In this document: positions 33,310-42,553 of the stretch, one piece after another | Layout: each line of letters opens with the position of its first letter | How positions within the stretch are numbered: the first letter of the stretch is position 1 | Origin: Citromicrobium sp. JLT1363 | GTDB taxonomy: Bacteria; Pseudomonadota; Alphaproteobacteria; Sphingomonadales; Sphingomonadaceae | Assembly (NCBI RefSeq): GCF_000186705.1 | Contig: NZ_AEUE01000004.1 | Coordinates: 496,001 to 560,000 of the forward strand | DNA length: 64,000 nucleotides | Reading direction: 5' to 3' | Position numbers and translations under genes: made by a program | The notes under the pieces: model-generated | Told to the model about the DNA's origin: nothing | Databases searched by the model: none | Seen by the model: the letters and a program-made list of their open reading frames with translations, nothing else

Positions 33310-33824
33310 GCCTGTGGCAGATCATCGCAATCGTCGCCGTCACGCTGGTCGGCATGGAGTTCTATGCCTGGGCGATGCACAAATACGTGATGCACGGCTT
33401 CGGCTGGGGCTGGCACCGCGACCATCACGAGCCGCACGACAACCGGTTCGAAAAGAACGATCTGTACGCGGTGGTCGGCGCGGCGATCAGCATTGCGCTG
33501 TTCTGCATCGGCAGCCCCTACGTGATGGGCGACGCCGCGTGGGAGCCCGCCTTCTGGATCGGCCTGGGCGTGATGCTGTACGGCGTGATCTACTCGCTGA
33601 TCCACGACGGGCTGGTGCACCAGCGCTATTTCAAATGGGTGCCCAAGCGCGGCTATGCCAAGCGGCTGGTGCAGTCGCACAAGCTGCACCACGCGACGAT
33701 CGGCAAGGAGGGCGGGGTCAGCTTCGGCTTCGTGTGGGCGCACGACCCGGCCAAGCTGAAGGCCGAATTGAAGCGCCAGCGCGAGGCGGGCATTGCCGTG
33801 GTGCGCGACAGCGCTGGGGCGTAA
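33306..33824 (+). CDS. crtZ: Beta-carotene hydroxylase
   Basis: A 172-residue membrane oxygenase of the fatty acid hydroxylase superfamily. Histidine motifs: HKYVMHG, WHRDHHEPH, HDGLVH and HKLHH. CrtZ adds 3-hydroxyl groups to beta-carotene; together with CrtW this yields astaxanthin. ATG 33306 has an AGAAGGGG stretch upstream and overlaps the crtW stop. A gggcaagc hairpin follows at 33839-33860. Confidence 0.94.
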   Translation: MSLWQIIAIVAVTLVGMEFYAWAMHKYVMHGFGWGWHRDHHEPHDNRFEKNDLYAVVGAAISIALFCIGSPYVMGDAAWEPAFWIGLGVMLYGVIYSLIHDGLVHQRYFKWVPKRGYAKRLVQSHKLHHATIGKEGGVSFGFVWAHDPAKLKAELKRQREAGIAVVRDSAGA

Positions 33825-33838
33825 CGTCTTGCGGTCTC

Positions 33839-33860
33839 GGGCAAGCCGCTTCGCTTGCCC
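33839..33860 (+). terminator. Hairpin after crtZ
   Basis: 8-bp arms GGGCAAGC and GCTTGCCC with a six-base loop. It lacks a T-run, so termination is uncertain. Confidence 0.4.
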
Positions 33861-33933
33861 CTGCGCCGCAGCGATCCTATCCAGTCGCCCCGGCGCGCAT
33901 CGTGCGCCCGGCCCATTCCCGCCCTGAGGCCCG

Positions 33934-34719
33934 TTGCCCCGAACCGAGTCCCTTGCCGATCACCCGCTGCTGGAGCCCCTGCGCAGCGAGCGCGGGCGGC
34001 GGCTGATAGGGCTCGTCGCCGCGCTGCTGATCGAGGCGATCCTGCTGATCCTCCTGCTGACGCTGAACGGCTACAACAAGCCCGCAGCGGCGCCGGAAAG
34101 TCTCACCGTGGTCGATATGAAGGCCGCCAGCGAGCCATCCGAAGATCGCGAGCAGGCCGAGCAGGAGCCGAGTAAGGCCGAGACGCCTGCCGAGCAGCGA
34201 GCAGCCCCCTCCGAACCGCGAATGGAGCGCCCCGAGCCTGTCCAGCGCGAGGCCGCGCCCACACCGCCGGTGCGAGAGCCGATCATCACGACCCCATTTC
34301 AGCTGCCTGCGTCCCGGCAACCGCCGCGCCCGGCGCAGCCGGAAGCGCCCAAGCAGGTCTACGGGCCGGTCGACACCGGGGCGCGATCGGGGGTCAAGGA
34401 CTCCGAAGTGGTCGGCACCGCGCCCAACGGGCAGCCGCTTTACGCTGCGCGCTGGTACCGCGAACCGGACGAAAGCGAACTGGCCGGATACCTTTCTACC
34501 GCGAGCGGGCCGGGCTGGGGTCTGATCGCGTGCAAGACGGCACCGGAATTCCGCGTGGTCGACTGCGTGCCGATCGCCGAATATCCGCAAGGTTCGATGA
34601 TGAACCGCGCTATTCTGGCCGCAGCATGGCAGTTCCGGGTTCGCCCCCCGATGCTCGGCGGCCAGCCACAGATCGGAAGCTGGGTACGCATCCGGATCGA
34701 TTACACGAGCGGGCGGTGA
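33934..34719 (+). CDS. TonB-like periplasmic-spanning protein
   Basis: A 261-residue protein: an N-terminal membrane segment (about 24-44), a Pro/Glu-rich linker (about 60-145) and a C-terminal globular domain (about 160-261) with an energy-transducer-like WQFRVRPPMLGGQP ending in a beta strand. This is the TonB plan, but ExbB/ExbD genes are not here. TTG 33934 is the first usable start after an in-frame stop at 33925; no ATG lies before the membrane segment. Coupling to a receptor is inferred. Confidence 0.6.
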   Translation: MPRTESLADHPLLEPLRSERGRRLIGLVAALLIEAILLILLLTLNGYNKPAAAPESLTVVDMKAASEPSEDREQAEQEPSKAETPAEQRAAPSEPRMERPEPVQREAAPTPPVREPIITTPFQLPASRQPPRPAQPEAPKQVYGPVDTGARSGVKDSEVVGTAPNGQPLYAARWYREPDESELAGYLSTASGPGWGLIACKTAPEFRVVDCVPIAEYPQGSMMNRAILAAAWQFRVRPPMLGGQPQIGSWVRIRIDYTSGR

Positions 34720-34743
34720 GGGCCGAGCCTGGCCGCCGACCCG

Positions 34744-35100
34744 CTACTCGTTCCGCGTCGCGATCCATGCTCCGCAGATCACCAGGATGGCAACCGAAAC
34801 CCAGTACCAGGGGTGGCCCAGGGTGAAGTACGTAACCACCGCGCCGGTCGCCATCGCGCCAATCGCCATGACCTTGGCGCGGCGATTGATGGCGCGGCGT
34901 TCGCGCCAGTCGCGCACCTGCCAGCCCCATTGAGGGTGATCGAGGATCTTGCGCTCCAGCTCCGGGCTGGAGCGGGCAAAGAAGAACACCGCCAGCAGCA
35001 GGAACGGCACCGTCGGCATGATCGGCAGAGCCGCACCGACCGCGCCGAGGGCCACGGCCATGAAGCCGAGCAGCCGGTAGAGGTGCCGCTTTAGCGTCAA
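34744..35100 (-). CDS. YbaN/DUF454 family membrane protein
   Basis: A 118-residue protein with three hydrophobic segments (about 9-28, 30-45 and 75-110). It has GFMAVALGAVGAALPIMPTVPFLLLA and the FFARSSPELERKILDHPQWG motif of DUF454, given here in parts. Function is unknown. Its ATG lies 4 bases after the SufE-like stop on the same strand. Confidence 0.8.
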   Translation of the reverse strand: MTLKRHLYRLLGFMAVALGAVGAALPIMPTVPFLLLAVFFFARSSPELERKILDHPQWGWQVRDWRERRAINRRAKVMAIGAMATGAVVTYFTLGHPWYWVSVAILVICGAWIATRNE

Positions 35101-35104
35101 GCGA

Positions 35105-35512
35105 TCATCCGCCCGCGATCCGCGCGGCGTGTTCCTTCACCAGTGCGATCATGTTGGGCACGCCCTGCGTCCGGTTGCTGGAGAGCTGGTTCTTCAGGTC
35201 GAAGGGTTCGAGCGCAGCGACCACATCCATCTGCGCCACCTGTGCCGCAGGCTTGTCCTGCACGGCGGCGATCACCAGCGCGACGATGCCCTTGGTGATG
35301 GCGGCGTTGCTGTCCGCCAGGAAGTGCAGTTTTTCGCCCTCTCCGGTGGGATAGACCCAGACCGCCGCCGAACAGCCGCGCACCAGCGTGGCGTCGGTCT
35401 TGAGCGCGTCGGGCATGTCTTCAAGATCGCGCCCCAGCTCGATCAGCAGGCGATAGCGTTCATCCCCTTCGAGGAATTCGTATTCTTCGCGGATATCGTC
35501 GAGACTGCGCAT
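35105..35512 (-). CDS. sufE: SufE family sulfur-acceptor protein
   Basis: A 135-residue protein that takes sulfur from a cysteine desulfurase (SufS) for Fe-S cluster building. The acceptor Cys is in RGCSAAVWV near residue 48. It starts MRSLDDIREEYEFLEGD, and the AFLADSNAAITKGIVAL-like region follows. No sufS or sufB is nearby. CsdE is a close alternative. Confidence 0.88.
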   Translation of the reverse strand: MRSLDDIREEYEFLEGDERYRLLIELGRDLEDMPDALKTDATLVRGCSAAVWVYPTGEGEKLHFLADSNAAITKGIVALVIAAVQDKPAAQVAQMDVVAALEPFDLKNQLSSNRTQGVPNMIALVKEHAARIAGG

Positions 35513-35559
35513 GGGGGCGATGTAGCAACAAACCCTGTCCCCTCAAGGGGAGACGAAGC

Positions 35560-35736
35560 TCAGCCCGAGAGGCCTCCGGGGCGGGTCAGCGCATAATAGA
35601 TCACGTAGAACCACGAGAGGAAGCCGTGGATGATCGCCCATATGATCGACTGGTGCAGCGACCAGGAGATGGCGACCGCGATGGCGCTGCCAAGACCGAT
35701 TCCCGCCTGCGCCGCCTGGCTGCGCGCGCCGCTCAC
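35560..35736 (-). CDS. Small membrane protein, last gene of psp cluster
   Basis: A 58-residue hydrophobic protein with WSLHQSIIWAIIHGFLSWFY and VIYYALTRPGG at the end. It starts at GTG 35736, overlapping the TGA of the preceding gene (GTGA). It has two membrane segments, about 12-25 and 30-50. The HGFLSWFYVIYYAL stretch looks conserved-type rather than random. Cotranscription with the psp genes is inferred from spacing. Confidence 0.55.
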   Translation of the reverse strand: MSGARSQAAQAGIGLGSAIAVAISWSLHQSIIWAIIHGFLSWFYVIYYALTRPGGLSG

Positions 35737-35966
35737 AGGTCTATGCCATTGGCGAGGGCTTCCAGCTTGCGGATGCGTTCGCGCAGGTCGGCCAGCGCGA
35801 TGCGACCACCGCCGCGCGTATCGTCGGGCTCTGCGTCGCCTCGGGCAATCGCGTCCAGCTCGCGTCGCTTGAGTGCCAGCCAGCCTTCCCATGCGCGCAG
35901 CAGCGCGGCGGCAACCATGCCGAGGCCGAGAAGCGACGTGGCGGCAATGACGAGTGTCGGCTCCAT
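35733..35966 (-). CDS. Small membrane coiled-coil protein
   Basis: A 77-residue protein: an N-terminal membrane segment (about 5-25), then charged helix ending LADLRERIRKLEALANGIDL. The plan is the same as in the upstream small genes, but the motif is weaker. It lies 44 bases after the 36011 gene. Confidence 0.6.
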   Translation of the reverse strand: MEPTLVIAATSLLGLGMVAAALLRAWEGWLALKRRELDAIARGDAEPDDTRGGGRIALADLRERIRKLEALANGIDL

Positions 35967-36010
35967 GACTTCAATCCTCCTCGCTCGGTCCTCCGCAGGG
36001 CGGGGCCGTA

Positions 36011-36307
36011 TCAGTCCTTATCCTCGCGCAGGGCGTCGATTTCAGCGGAAATTCGGGCGCGTTCCTGTGCCGTGGCGCTATTCTTGTCGTAGGCAATGCG
36101 TTCGAGAACCTCGATCCGCTCCTTGAGTGCGGCGATTTCGCGCTGCGCCTCTTCATCGGCCTGGGGCTTGGCTTCGGGCCGGTGCGTGATGGTCTGGTTG
36201 CCCATCATGTCCTCGGTGATTCCGGCCTGCGCATTGTAGCGCGCCCGCAGAATGCTGGCGGTGGCGCCGATCAGCACGATCAGGACAATGGCTGCAGCCC
36301 AGTTCAT
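36011..36307 (-). CDS. PspB/C-tail-like small membrane protein 4
   Basis: A 98-residue protein: a membrane segment (about 4-20), then a long coiled coil with LKERIEVLERIAYDKN and a terminal ISAEIDALRED. This is a diverged version of the ERIVTD...EIEALR tail seen in its neighbours, with an insertion. The start overlaps the previous stop by one base (TGATG). Function unknown. Confidence 0.72.
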   Translation of the reverse strand: MNWAAAIVLIVLIGATASILRARYNAQAGITEDMMGNQTITHRPEAKPQADEEAQREIAALKERIEVLERIAYDKNSATAQERARISAEIDALREDKD

Positions 36308-36615
36308 CAGTTAGCCTCCTGCCTGTCGCGCAGCGTTTCGATCTCATGGGTCAGCGCGTAGCCGCTGTCGGTCACGATCCGCTCGACATTGCCGAGGCGA
36401 TCCTTGATCGATCCCAGTTCGGCGCGAAGCTGCGCGTTTTCCTGGGTGAGCAGTTTCACCCGCTCTTCGCTGTCCTTCGGGTAGACCGCCTTGCCCCAGC
36501 TGTTTTCCAGCGGGTAGCCGTGCTTGATCCGCAGCCAGGTGGTGAGAACCCAGCCCGCGACACCGGCCAGGCCGACAATCGCGATCACTTCGCCAGTCAT
36601 TTCGAACGGCATCAT
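36307..36615 (-). CDS. PspB/C-tail-like small membrane protein 3
   Basis: A 102-residue protein. A membrane segment (about 8-26) leads into TTWLRIKHGYPLENSWG, then a coiled coil and VERIVTDSGYALTHEIETLR. The HGY-LE-WG block is shared with the gene at 36612, so the two are clear paralogues. Start (ATGA) and stop (TGATG) both overlap neighbours. Confidence 0.78.
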   Translation of the reverse strand: MMPFEMTGEVIAIVGLAGVAGWVLTTWLRIKHGYPLENSWGKAVYPKDSEERVKLLTQENAQLRAELGSIKDRLGNVERIVTDSGYALTHEIETLRDRQEAN

Positions 36616-36956
36616 ACTTTCTCCCTTGTGCCGGTATCGATCGGCACGCCGCTGCTCTCGTCACGGCGAAGCGCCTCGATTTCGTCGGACAGCGAATATC
36701 CGCGCTCGGTCACGATCTTTTCGAGCACTTTCAGACGGTCGGCGTGATCGTCCAGCCGCTGGACCAGGTTCGCATTCTCTGCCCGCAGCGCTTCGGTTTC
36801 GGCAGACTTGTCCGCGCGGCTCGTCTTGCCGCCCCATTCGTCTTCCAGATCGTAGCCGTGCTTGGCGCGGATCCAGTTGTTGATCAGCCATCCGCCCGTC
36901 GTAAGCGCAATGATGACCACGACGATGCCGGGGCCGGTGAAGAGGTCTTCCATCAC
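36612..36956 (-). CDS. PspB/C-tail-like small membrane protein 2
   Basis: A 114-residue protein: a membrane segment (about 9-26), NNWIRAKHGYDLEDEWGG, then a coiled coil and VLEKIVTERGYSLSDEIEALR. It shares the KHGY-LE-WG block and the IVT-GY-EIEALR tail with gene 3. It starts within the stop of gene 1 (ATGA). Confidence 0.78.
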   Translation of the reverse strand: MMEDLFTGPGIVVVIIALTTGGWLINNWIRAKHGYDLEDEWGGKTSRADKSAETEALRAENANLVQRLDDHADRLKVLEKIVTERGYSLSDEIEALRRDESSGVPIDTGTREKV

Positions 36957-37261
36957 GCACGCTCCTTGCGGTCGAAGTCGAGCGCGGTGCCCGCCGCTTC
37001 ATCGTGGCTGCGCGCATCGCGCAGAGCTTCGATCTGGGTGGCGACGTCGTAGCCCTTGTCGGTCACGATCCTTTCGAGCACCTGCATCCGGTCTTCGAGC
37101 CGCTGGATCTGGGTGGCGTATTGTGCGGCCTTTTCGGCGGTGTTCTCTGCGGTAGATTCGACCTGCATCTTGGCGATCTTCTGCTGGTGCGATGTCCAGA
37201 TCGCTAGCAGCGGGATGCCGAAGATCAGGACGACTGCGGCCAGTCCGATTAGCTCACCCAT
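36953..37261 (-). CDS. PspB/C-tail-like small membrane protein 1
   Basis: A 102-residue protein: a membrane segment (about 3-22), a coiled coil and LERIVTDKGYDVATQIEALR near the end. The tail matches those of proteins 2 and 3 and the end of PspB. It starts 28 bases after pspC and may be a PspB-type partner. Confidence 0.78.
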   Translation of the reverse strand: MGELIGLAAVVLIFGIPLLAIWTSHQQKIAKMQVESTAENTAEKAAQYATQIQRLEDRMQVLERIVTDKGYDVATQIEALRDARSHDEAAGTALDFDRKERA

Positions 37262-37289
37262 GATTCATTCTCCCCTAATTCGTAATGTC

Positions 37290-37670
37290 TTAGCGCAGGC
37301 GTTCGATCTCAGCGTCGAGGCGCGGGTTGGAGCTGACATAGTGCTCCTCCACATTCGCCAGGCGACGGTCGATCTCGCGCAGCTTGCCGCGGATTTCCCG
37401 CGCGGTGCGCTTCGGATTGGCGCGCACGCCCTGCCAGTATTTCTGCTCCTGCTTGTCGGCGGTGTAGAGGTGCGAGGGCTTCTTGTTCAGCATAAGTCCC
37501 ATGATCAGGTAGGCGACGAGGATGAGCCCTCCGCTCGGCCAGATCATGAACAGCATGCCGAGACGCCACCAGAGCACGTCGACCCCGGTATAGTCGGCCA
37601 GGCCTGCACAGACGCCCATCAGCTTGGCGTTCTGCTCGTCCTTGTAGAGCGTGGTGCGAGACGTGTTCAT
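37290..37670 (-). CDS. pspC: Phage shock protein C
   Basis: A 126-residue PspC-domain membrane protein. LYKDEQNAKLMGVCAGLADYTGVDV matches the PspC domain start, given here in parts; one membrane segment follows (about 38-60). The C-terminal helix has NVEEHYVSSNPRLDAEIERLR, similar to the tails of the downstream small genes. PspC senses membrane stress with PspB. Its start overlaps the pspB stop (ATGA). Confidence 0.9.
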   Translation of the reverse strand: MNTSRTTLYKDEQNAKLMGVCAGLADYTGVDVLWWRLGMLFMIWPSGGLILVAYLIMGLMLNKKPSHLYTADKQEQKYWQGVRANPKRTAREIRGKLREIDRRLANVEEHYVSSNPRLDAEIERLR

Positions 37671-37987
37671 GCGCGGGTTTCCTTGTGTTCGGCGCGCTTC
37701 CTGGCGAGCAGCGCCTCCAGTTCATCGAGTTCCTCGTTGTCGGCCTGGTTGTCGGCGATCAGGCGAGCGGGCTTGAAGTCGGCATGGTCGTGAGCGACCA
37801 GTCGCTCGACCGTGTCCATCCGCTCGTCGAGACGCTTGGTGAGGTTGTAGAGCTCCTCCAGCAGTGCCTCGTCGTCACCGGTGATGCTGCCGCCAGCGGT
37901 CTTCCACTTCGTGACGTAGTGCAGAATCAGCCATGGGAGTCCGAGTAGGAATGCGATGGCGACAGTTGCGACCATAAGTTCTTCCAT
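37667..37987 (-). CDS. pspB: Phage shock protein B-like
   Basis: A 106-residue single-pass protein: a membrane segment (about 5-23), then a cytoplasmic coiled coil with LYNLTKRLDERMDTVERLV, and an acidic tail. The plan and position between pspA and pspC identify PspB, although it is longer than the enterobacterial protein (about 75). It lies 3 bases after pspA. Confidence 0.82.
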   Translation of the reverse strand: MEELMVATVAIAFLLGLPWLILHYVTKWKTAGGSITGDDEALLEELYNLTKRLDERMDTVERLVAHDHADFKPARLIADNQADNEELDELEALLARKRAEHKETRA

Positions 37988-37990
37988 GGC

Positions 37991-38878
37991 TCAATTCCCC
38001 TTCTTCGCGTCGTCGGCTCCCTTGCCGAGCGCGCGTTTCATTTCTTCCAGTTCCTCGTCGACCTTGTCCGATCCTGCGAGGGCGGCGATTTCGTCGGACA
38101 GCGACAGCTTGCCGCTCTCGCTTTCCATCTTGAGCTGGTCGGCGCGGCCTTCCGCGTAATCGACCCGGCGTTCGAGCGCGTCGAAGCGGGTCAGCGCCTC
38201 GTCGACCCGCTCGGTCGTCATCAGGCTGCGCAGCTTCACGCGGTTTTCGGCGCTTTCGAGCCGTGCGGCGATCTGCGTCTGGCGGCTGCGCGCTTCGCGC
38301 AGGCGACTCTGCAGCTTGTGTATGTCTTCCTCGTAGGCGCGCAGCGAATCGTCGAGCACGCTGATTTCCGCCTTGAGCTGTTCGCTCATGTCGGCAGCTT
38401 TCTTGCGTTCGACCAGCGCGGCCCGCGCCAGGTCTTCGCGATCCTTGCTCAGCGCGAGCTGCGCCTTCTCGCCCCAGTCGGCCTGCAGCTTGTCCAGCTT
38501 CACCGTGTGGCGGTGCATTTCCTTCTGGTCCGCTATGGTGCGCGCGGCGCTCGCGCGGACCTCGACCAGCGTTTCCTCCATTTCGAGGATGATCATCCGG
38601 ATCATCTTCGAAGGGTCGTCCGCCTTGTCCAGCATTTCGTTGAAATTGGCCGCGATGATGTCGCGGGTGCGGCTGAAAATGCCCATGAAGGGTGCTCCGT
38701 ATGAAATGAAATCGCCCAGCTTCTGGTTGACCTTGTCCGGGTCTGTCCAGTCCGCAGCCCGCTGCGCGCCTGATCGGCGTTCCTGCGCGGGGGTGGGGCT
38801 GCGGCGCAGCCGCTCGACCTCGTTGTCGAGGCGCGAGAGGCGGCTGTTGCGGCCCGGCGGGTCAGTATGGTCGGTCAT
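37991..38878 (-). CDS. pspA: Phage shock protein A with N-terminal extension
   Basis: The PspA core starts MGIFSRTRDIIAANFNEML at ATG 38686 (231 residues), with the amphipathic membrane helix and long coiled coils of the PspA/IM30 family. PspA binds stressed membranes and restrains PspF. The frame, however, is open upstream to ATG 38878, giving 295 residues; third codon positions of most of this extra part are GC-rich as in coding DNA, and ATG 38878 overlaps the upstream stop (ATGA). A weak GGAG lies nine bases before ATG 38686. Two products, or a fused leader, are possible. Confidence 0.88.
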   Translation of the reverse strand: MTDHTDPPGRNSRLSRLDNEVERLRRSPTPAQERRSGAQRAADWTDPDKVNQKLGDFISYGAPFMGIFSRTRDIIAANFNEMLDKADDPSKMIRMIILEMEETLVEVRASAARTIADQKEMHRHTVKLDKLQADWGEKAQLALSKDREDLARAALVERKKAADMSEQLKAEISVLDDSLRAYEEDIHKLQSRLREARSRQTQIAARLESAENRVKLRSLMTTERVDEALTRFDALERRVDYAEGRADQLKMESESGKLSLSDEIAALAGSDKVDEELEEMKRALGKGADDAKKGN

Positions 38879-39027
38879 GCGATTTCCGTCACCTGTAGCA
38901 TAAGCGGGCCGTCTTCATGAGGGCCATCGACCGACGGCGGATTCATGGCGACCAGTGCGCCCACGGCGAGGATCGTGACCAGCACGGCCGCTCCGAAAGT
39001 GCGCTTGGGATGGGCTTGTTCGTGCAT
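38875..39027 (-). CDS. 50-residue membrane protein, first psp gene
   Basis: A small bitopic protein: MHEQAHPKRTFGAAVLVTIL with a membrane segment at about 11-28 and a polar tail. A strong AAGGAGGA site precedes the ATG, and the sigma-54 promoter is about 35 bases upstream. Its stop overlaps the long pspA start (ATGA). It is too short for most annotation pipelines. A role in Psp signalling is inferred. Confidence 0.75.
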   Translation of the reverse strand: MHEQAHPKRTFGAAVLVTILAVGALVAMNPPSVDGPHEDGPLMLQVTEIA

Positions 39028-39034
39028 GATCTGT

Positions 39035-39042
39035 CTCCTCCT
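39035..39042 (-). promoter_or_regulatory. Strong ribosome binding site of first psp gene
   Basis: Read on the minus strand this is close to AAGGAGGA, about eight bases before ATG 39027. It supports the 50-residue gene being translated. Confidence 0.7.
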
Positions 39043-39060
39043 TGGTATTGCCCGGTACTT

Positions 39061-39076
39061 TGCAACCGCCGTGCCA
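39061..39076 (-). promoter_or_regulatory. Sigma-54 promoter of psp operon
   Basis: On the minus strand: TGGCAC, five bases (GGCGG), TTGCA. Both elements match the -24/-12 consensus exactly with correct spacing. Transcription should begin near 39049 and run into the psp genes. The divergent pspF encodes the matching activator. Confidence 0.92.
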
Positions 39077-39177
39077 GTTTGGAGAAAAGGCCGGATTTCA
39101 GCCGTTTCGGGATTTTTCGACGAACGGCATGTTGGGGATAATTGCCAAGCCTTGGGAAATCCCACTATATTCGGGGC

Positions 39178-40206
39178 ATGGAGCGGGAAAATCAGTTCGT
39201 CGGGCAATCGCTCGCCTTTCTCGATGCGGTGGAGCGGACCAGCCGCGCCGCCGCGCTGGAGCGTCCGGTGCTCGTCATCGGGGAACGCGGAACGGGCAAG
39301 GAACTGATCGCGGAGCGCCTCCATCGCCTCAGCGGGCGGTGGGGCGAAGCGCTCGTCACCATGAACTGCGCGGCGCTGCCCGAAACCCTGATCGAGGCCG
39401 AGCTGTTCGGTCACGAGGCAGGCGCGTTTACGGGCGCGACCCGCACGCGCGAGGGCCGGTTCGAGGAAGCCGACGGCGGCACGCTGTTCCTGGACGAACT
39501 CGCCACGCTGTCCATGGCCGCGCAGGAACGCCTGCTGCGCGCGGTGGAATATGGCGAAGTCACCCGGATCGGATCGTCGCGCCCGCTGCGGGTCGATGTG
39601 CGGATTGTCGCCGCCACCAATGAAGACCTGCCGACCAAGGCCGAACGCGGCGAGTTTCGCGCCGACCTGCTCGACCGGCTCAGCTTCGAGGTCATCACGC
39701 TCCCCCCGCTCAGGGCACGCGAGGGCGATGTTGCGGTGCTGGCGGACTATTTCGGGCGGCGCATGGCGGCGGAACTGGCGTGGGAGGCCTGGCCGGGCTT
39801 TGCCGAGCATGTCGCACAGCAGCTGGAAGACTATGCCTGGCCCGGCAACGTGCGCGAACTGCGCAACGTGATCGAACGCGCGGTCTATCGCTGGGACGAT
39901 CCGGAAAGACCGGTCGGCCACATTGTCTTCGATCCGTTCGACAGCCCGTGGAAGCCCGAATCGAGCGCGCCGGCCAGCAGCGCGCATTCGCCGCAGAAGC
40001 CGAAGGAAACGGCTCCCGCGCGGCCGGATTTCGACGATGTGGCGGACCTTCGCGCGGCGGTCGACAACCACGAGCGTTCCATTGTCGAGCACGCGCTGGG
40101 CAAGCACCGCTGGAACCAGCGGCAGACCGCCAAGGCGCTGGGCCTCAGCTACGATCAGCTGCGCCACTGCATCAAGAAGCACGGTCTGATGGAAGAGGGC
40201 GCCTGA
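39178..40206 (+). CDS. pspF: Psp operon transcriptional activator PspF
   Basis: A 342-residue sigma-54 enhancer-binding protein without an N-terminal receiver domain, as in PspF. Walker A is GERGTGKE, the sigma-54 contact GAFTGA is in EAGAFTGATR, Walker B is GGTLFLDEL, and the end has a Fis-type helix-turn-helix (HRWNQRQTAKALGLSYDQLR). ATG 39178 places the AAA+ domain at residue 8 as in known PspF. It is divergent from the psp operon with a 150-base shared regulatory region, so it should activate the sigma-54 promoter there and be restrained by PspA. Confidence 0.93.
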   Translation: MERENQFVGQSLAFLDAVERTSRAAALERPVLVIGERGTGKELIAERLHRLSGRWGEALVTMNCAALPETLIEAELFGHEAGAFTGATRTREGRFEEADGGTLFLDELATLSMAAQERLLRAVEYGEVTRIGSSRPLRVDVRIVAATNEDLPTKAERGEFRADLLDRLSFEVITLPPLRAREGDVAVLADYFGRRMAAELAWEAWPGFAEHVAQQLEDYAWPGNVRELRNVIERAVYRWDDPERPVGHIVFDPFDSPWKPESSAPASSAHSPQKPKETAPARPDFDDVADLRAAVDNHERSIVEHALGKHRWNQRQTAKALGLSYDQLRHCIKKHGLMEEGA

Positions 40207-41829
<1,623 letters not shown>

Positions 41830-41835
41830 GGCCCG

Positions 41836-42348
41836 ATGGCCATCGAAAAGCATGTCGCGGGTTTCTTCCGGCTCGATGACCAGGGCTGGGCGCGGCATGC
41901 CAATCCGTGGAGCGGATGGTCCCGGTTCGCGACGGGGATGGTCCTGCCCATCCTCGCCATCTGGAGCCGGGTGTGGATCGGATGGTGGGCTGCGCTCGCC
42001 TTCGCTGCCGTCGCGCTCTGGCTATGGCTCAATCCGCGCCTGTTTCCACCGGTCGATCACGATCGCGGCTGGATGTCGCGCGGCGTCTTCGGGGAGCGTG
42101 CCTTTATCGAGCATCGCCAGATCGCGACCGGCCTGATTTCGGTGCGGCGCGCCAATCTGTTCAACCTGGTCGCAGCGTTCGGCCTGATCCCGCTGGCCTA
42201 CGGCTTGTGGGTGCTCGATCCCGTGGCGACCATTCTCGGCGCGAGCATCAGCATCGCGGGCAAGATGCTCTTCATGGGGGAGATGGTGGCGCTCTACGAC
42301 CGGATGAAGGCCGCGCACCCCGAACTTGCCTACCGGGCCGGGGCGTGA
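41836..42348 (+). CDS. DUF6653-like membrane protein
   Basis: A 170-residue protein with three or four hydrophobic segments (about 34-52, 50-66, 105-127 and 125-145). HANPWSGWSRF near 21 resembles the DUF6653 signature. It lies 6 bases after guaB. Function unknown. Confidence 0.65.
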   Translation: MAIEKHVAGFFRLDDQGWARHANPWSGWSRFATGMVLPILAIWSRVWIGWWAALAFAAVALWLWLNPRLFPPVDHDRGWMSRGVFGERAFIEHRQIATGLISVRRANLFNLVAAFGLIPLAYGLWVLDPVATILGASISIAGKMLFMGEMVALYDRMKAAHPELAYRAGA

Positions 42349-42553
42349 CCGCAATTGCGTAACTCCGGGGCAGGATGCGCTTTCCTACCCACCCGCATGC
42401 GTGCCATGGCGAAGGGATGAGATACTCCCCAGCCAATATGTTTTCGCCAATGTCTTGCCGCGCCCTCCCTGGCGCTGGAACCGTGGGGCGTTTTCTTCCC
42501 CTGAACACTGTGTCAGGTGTGTCAGGCCTTCCGCCTGTCGCAGGACGCGCGGC

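Noticed and set aside
42349-42553. Riboswitch or small RNA in the gap before the RsmB-like gene
   Set aside because: No clear hairpin with a T-run and no known riboswitch core could be recognised.
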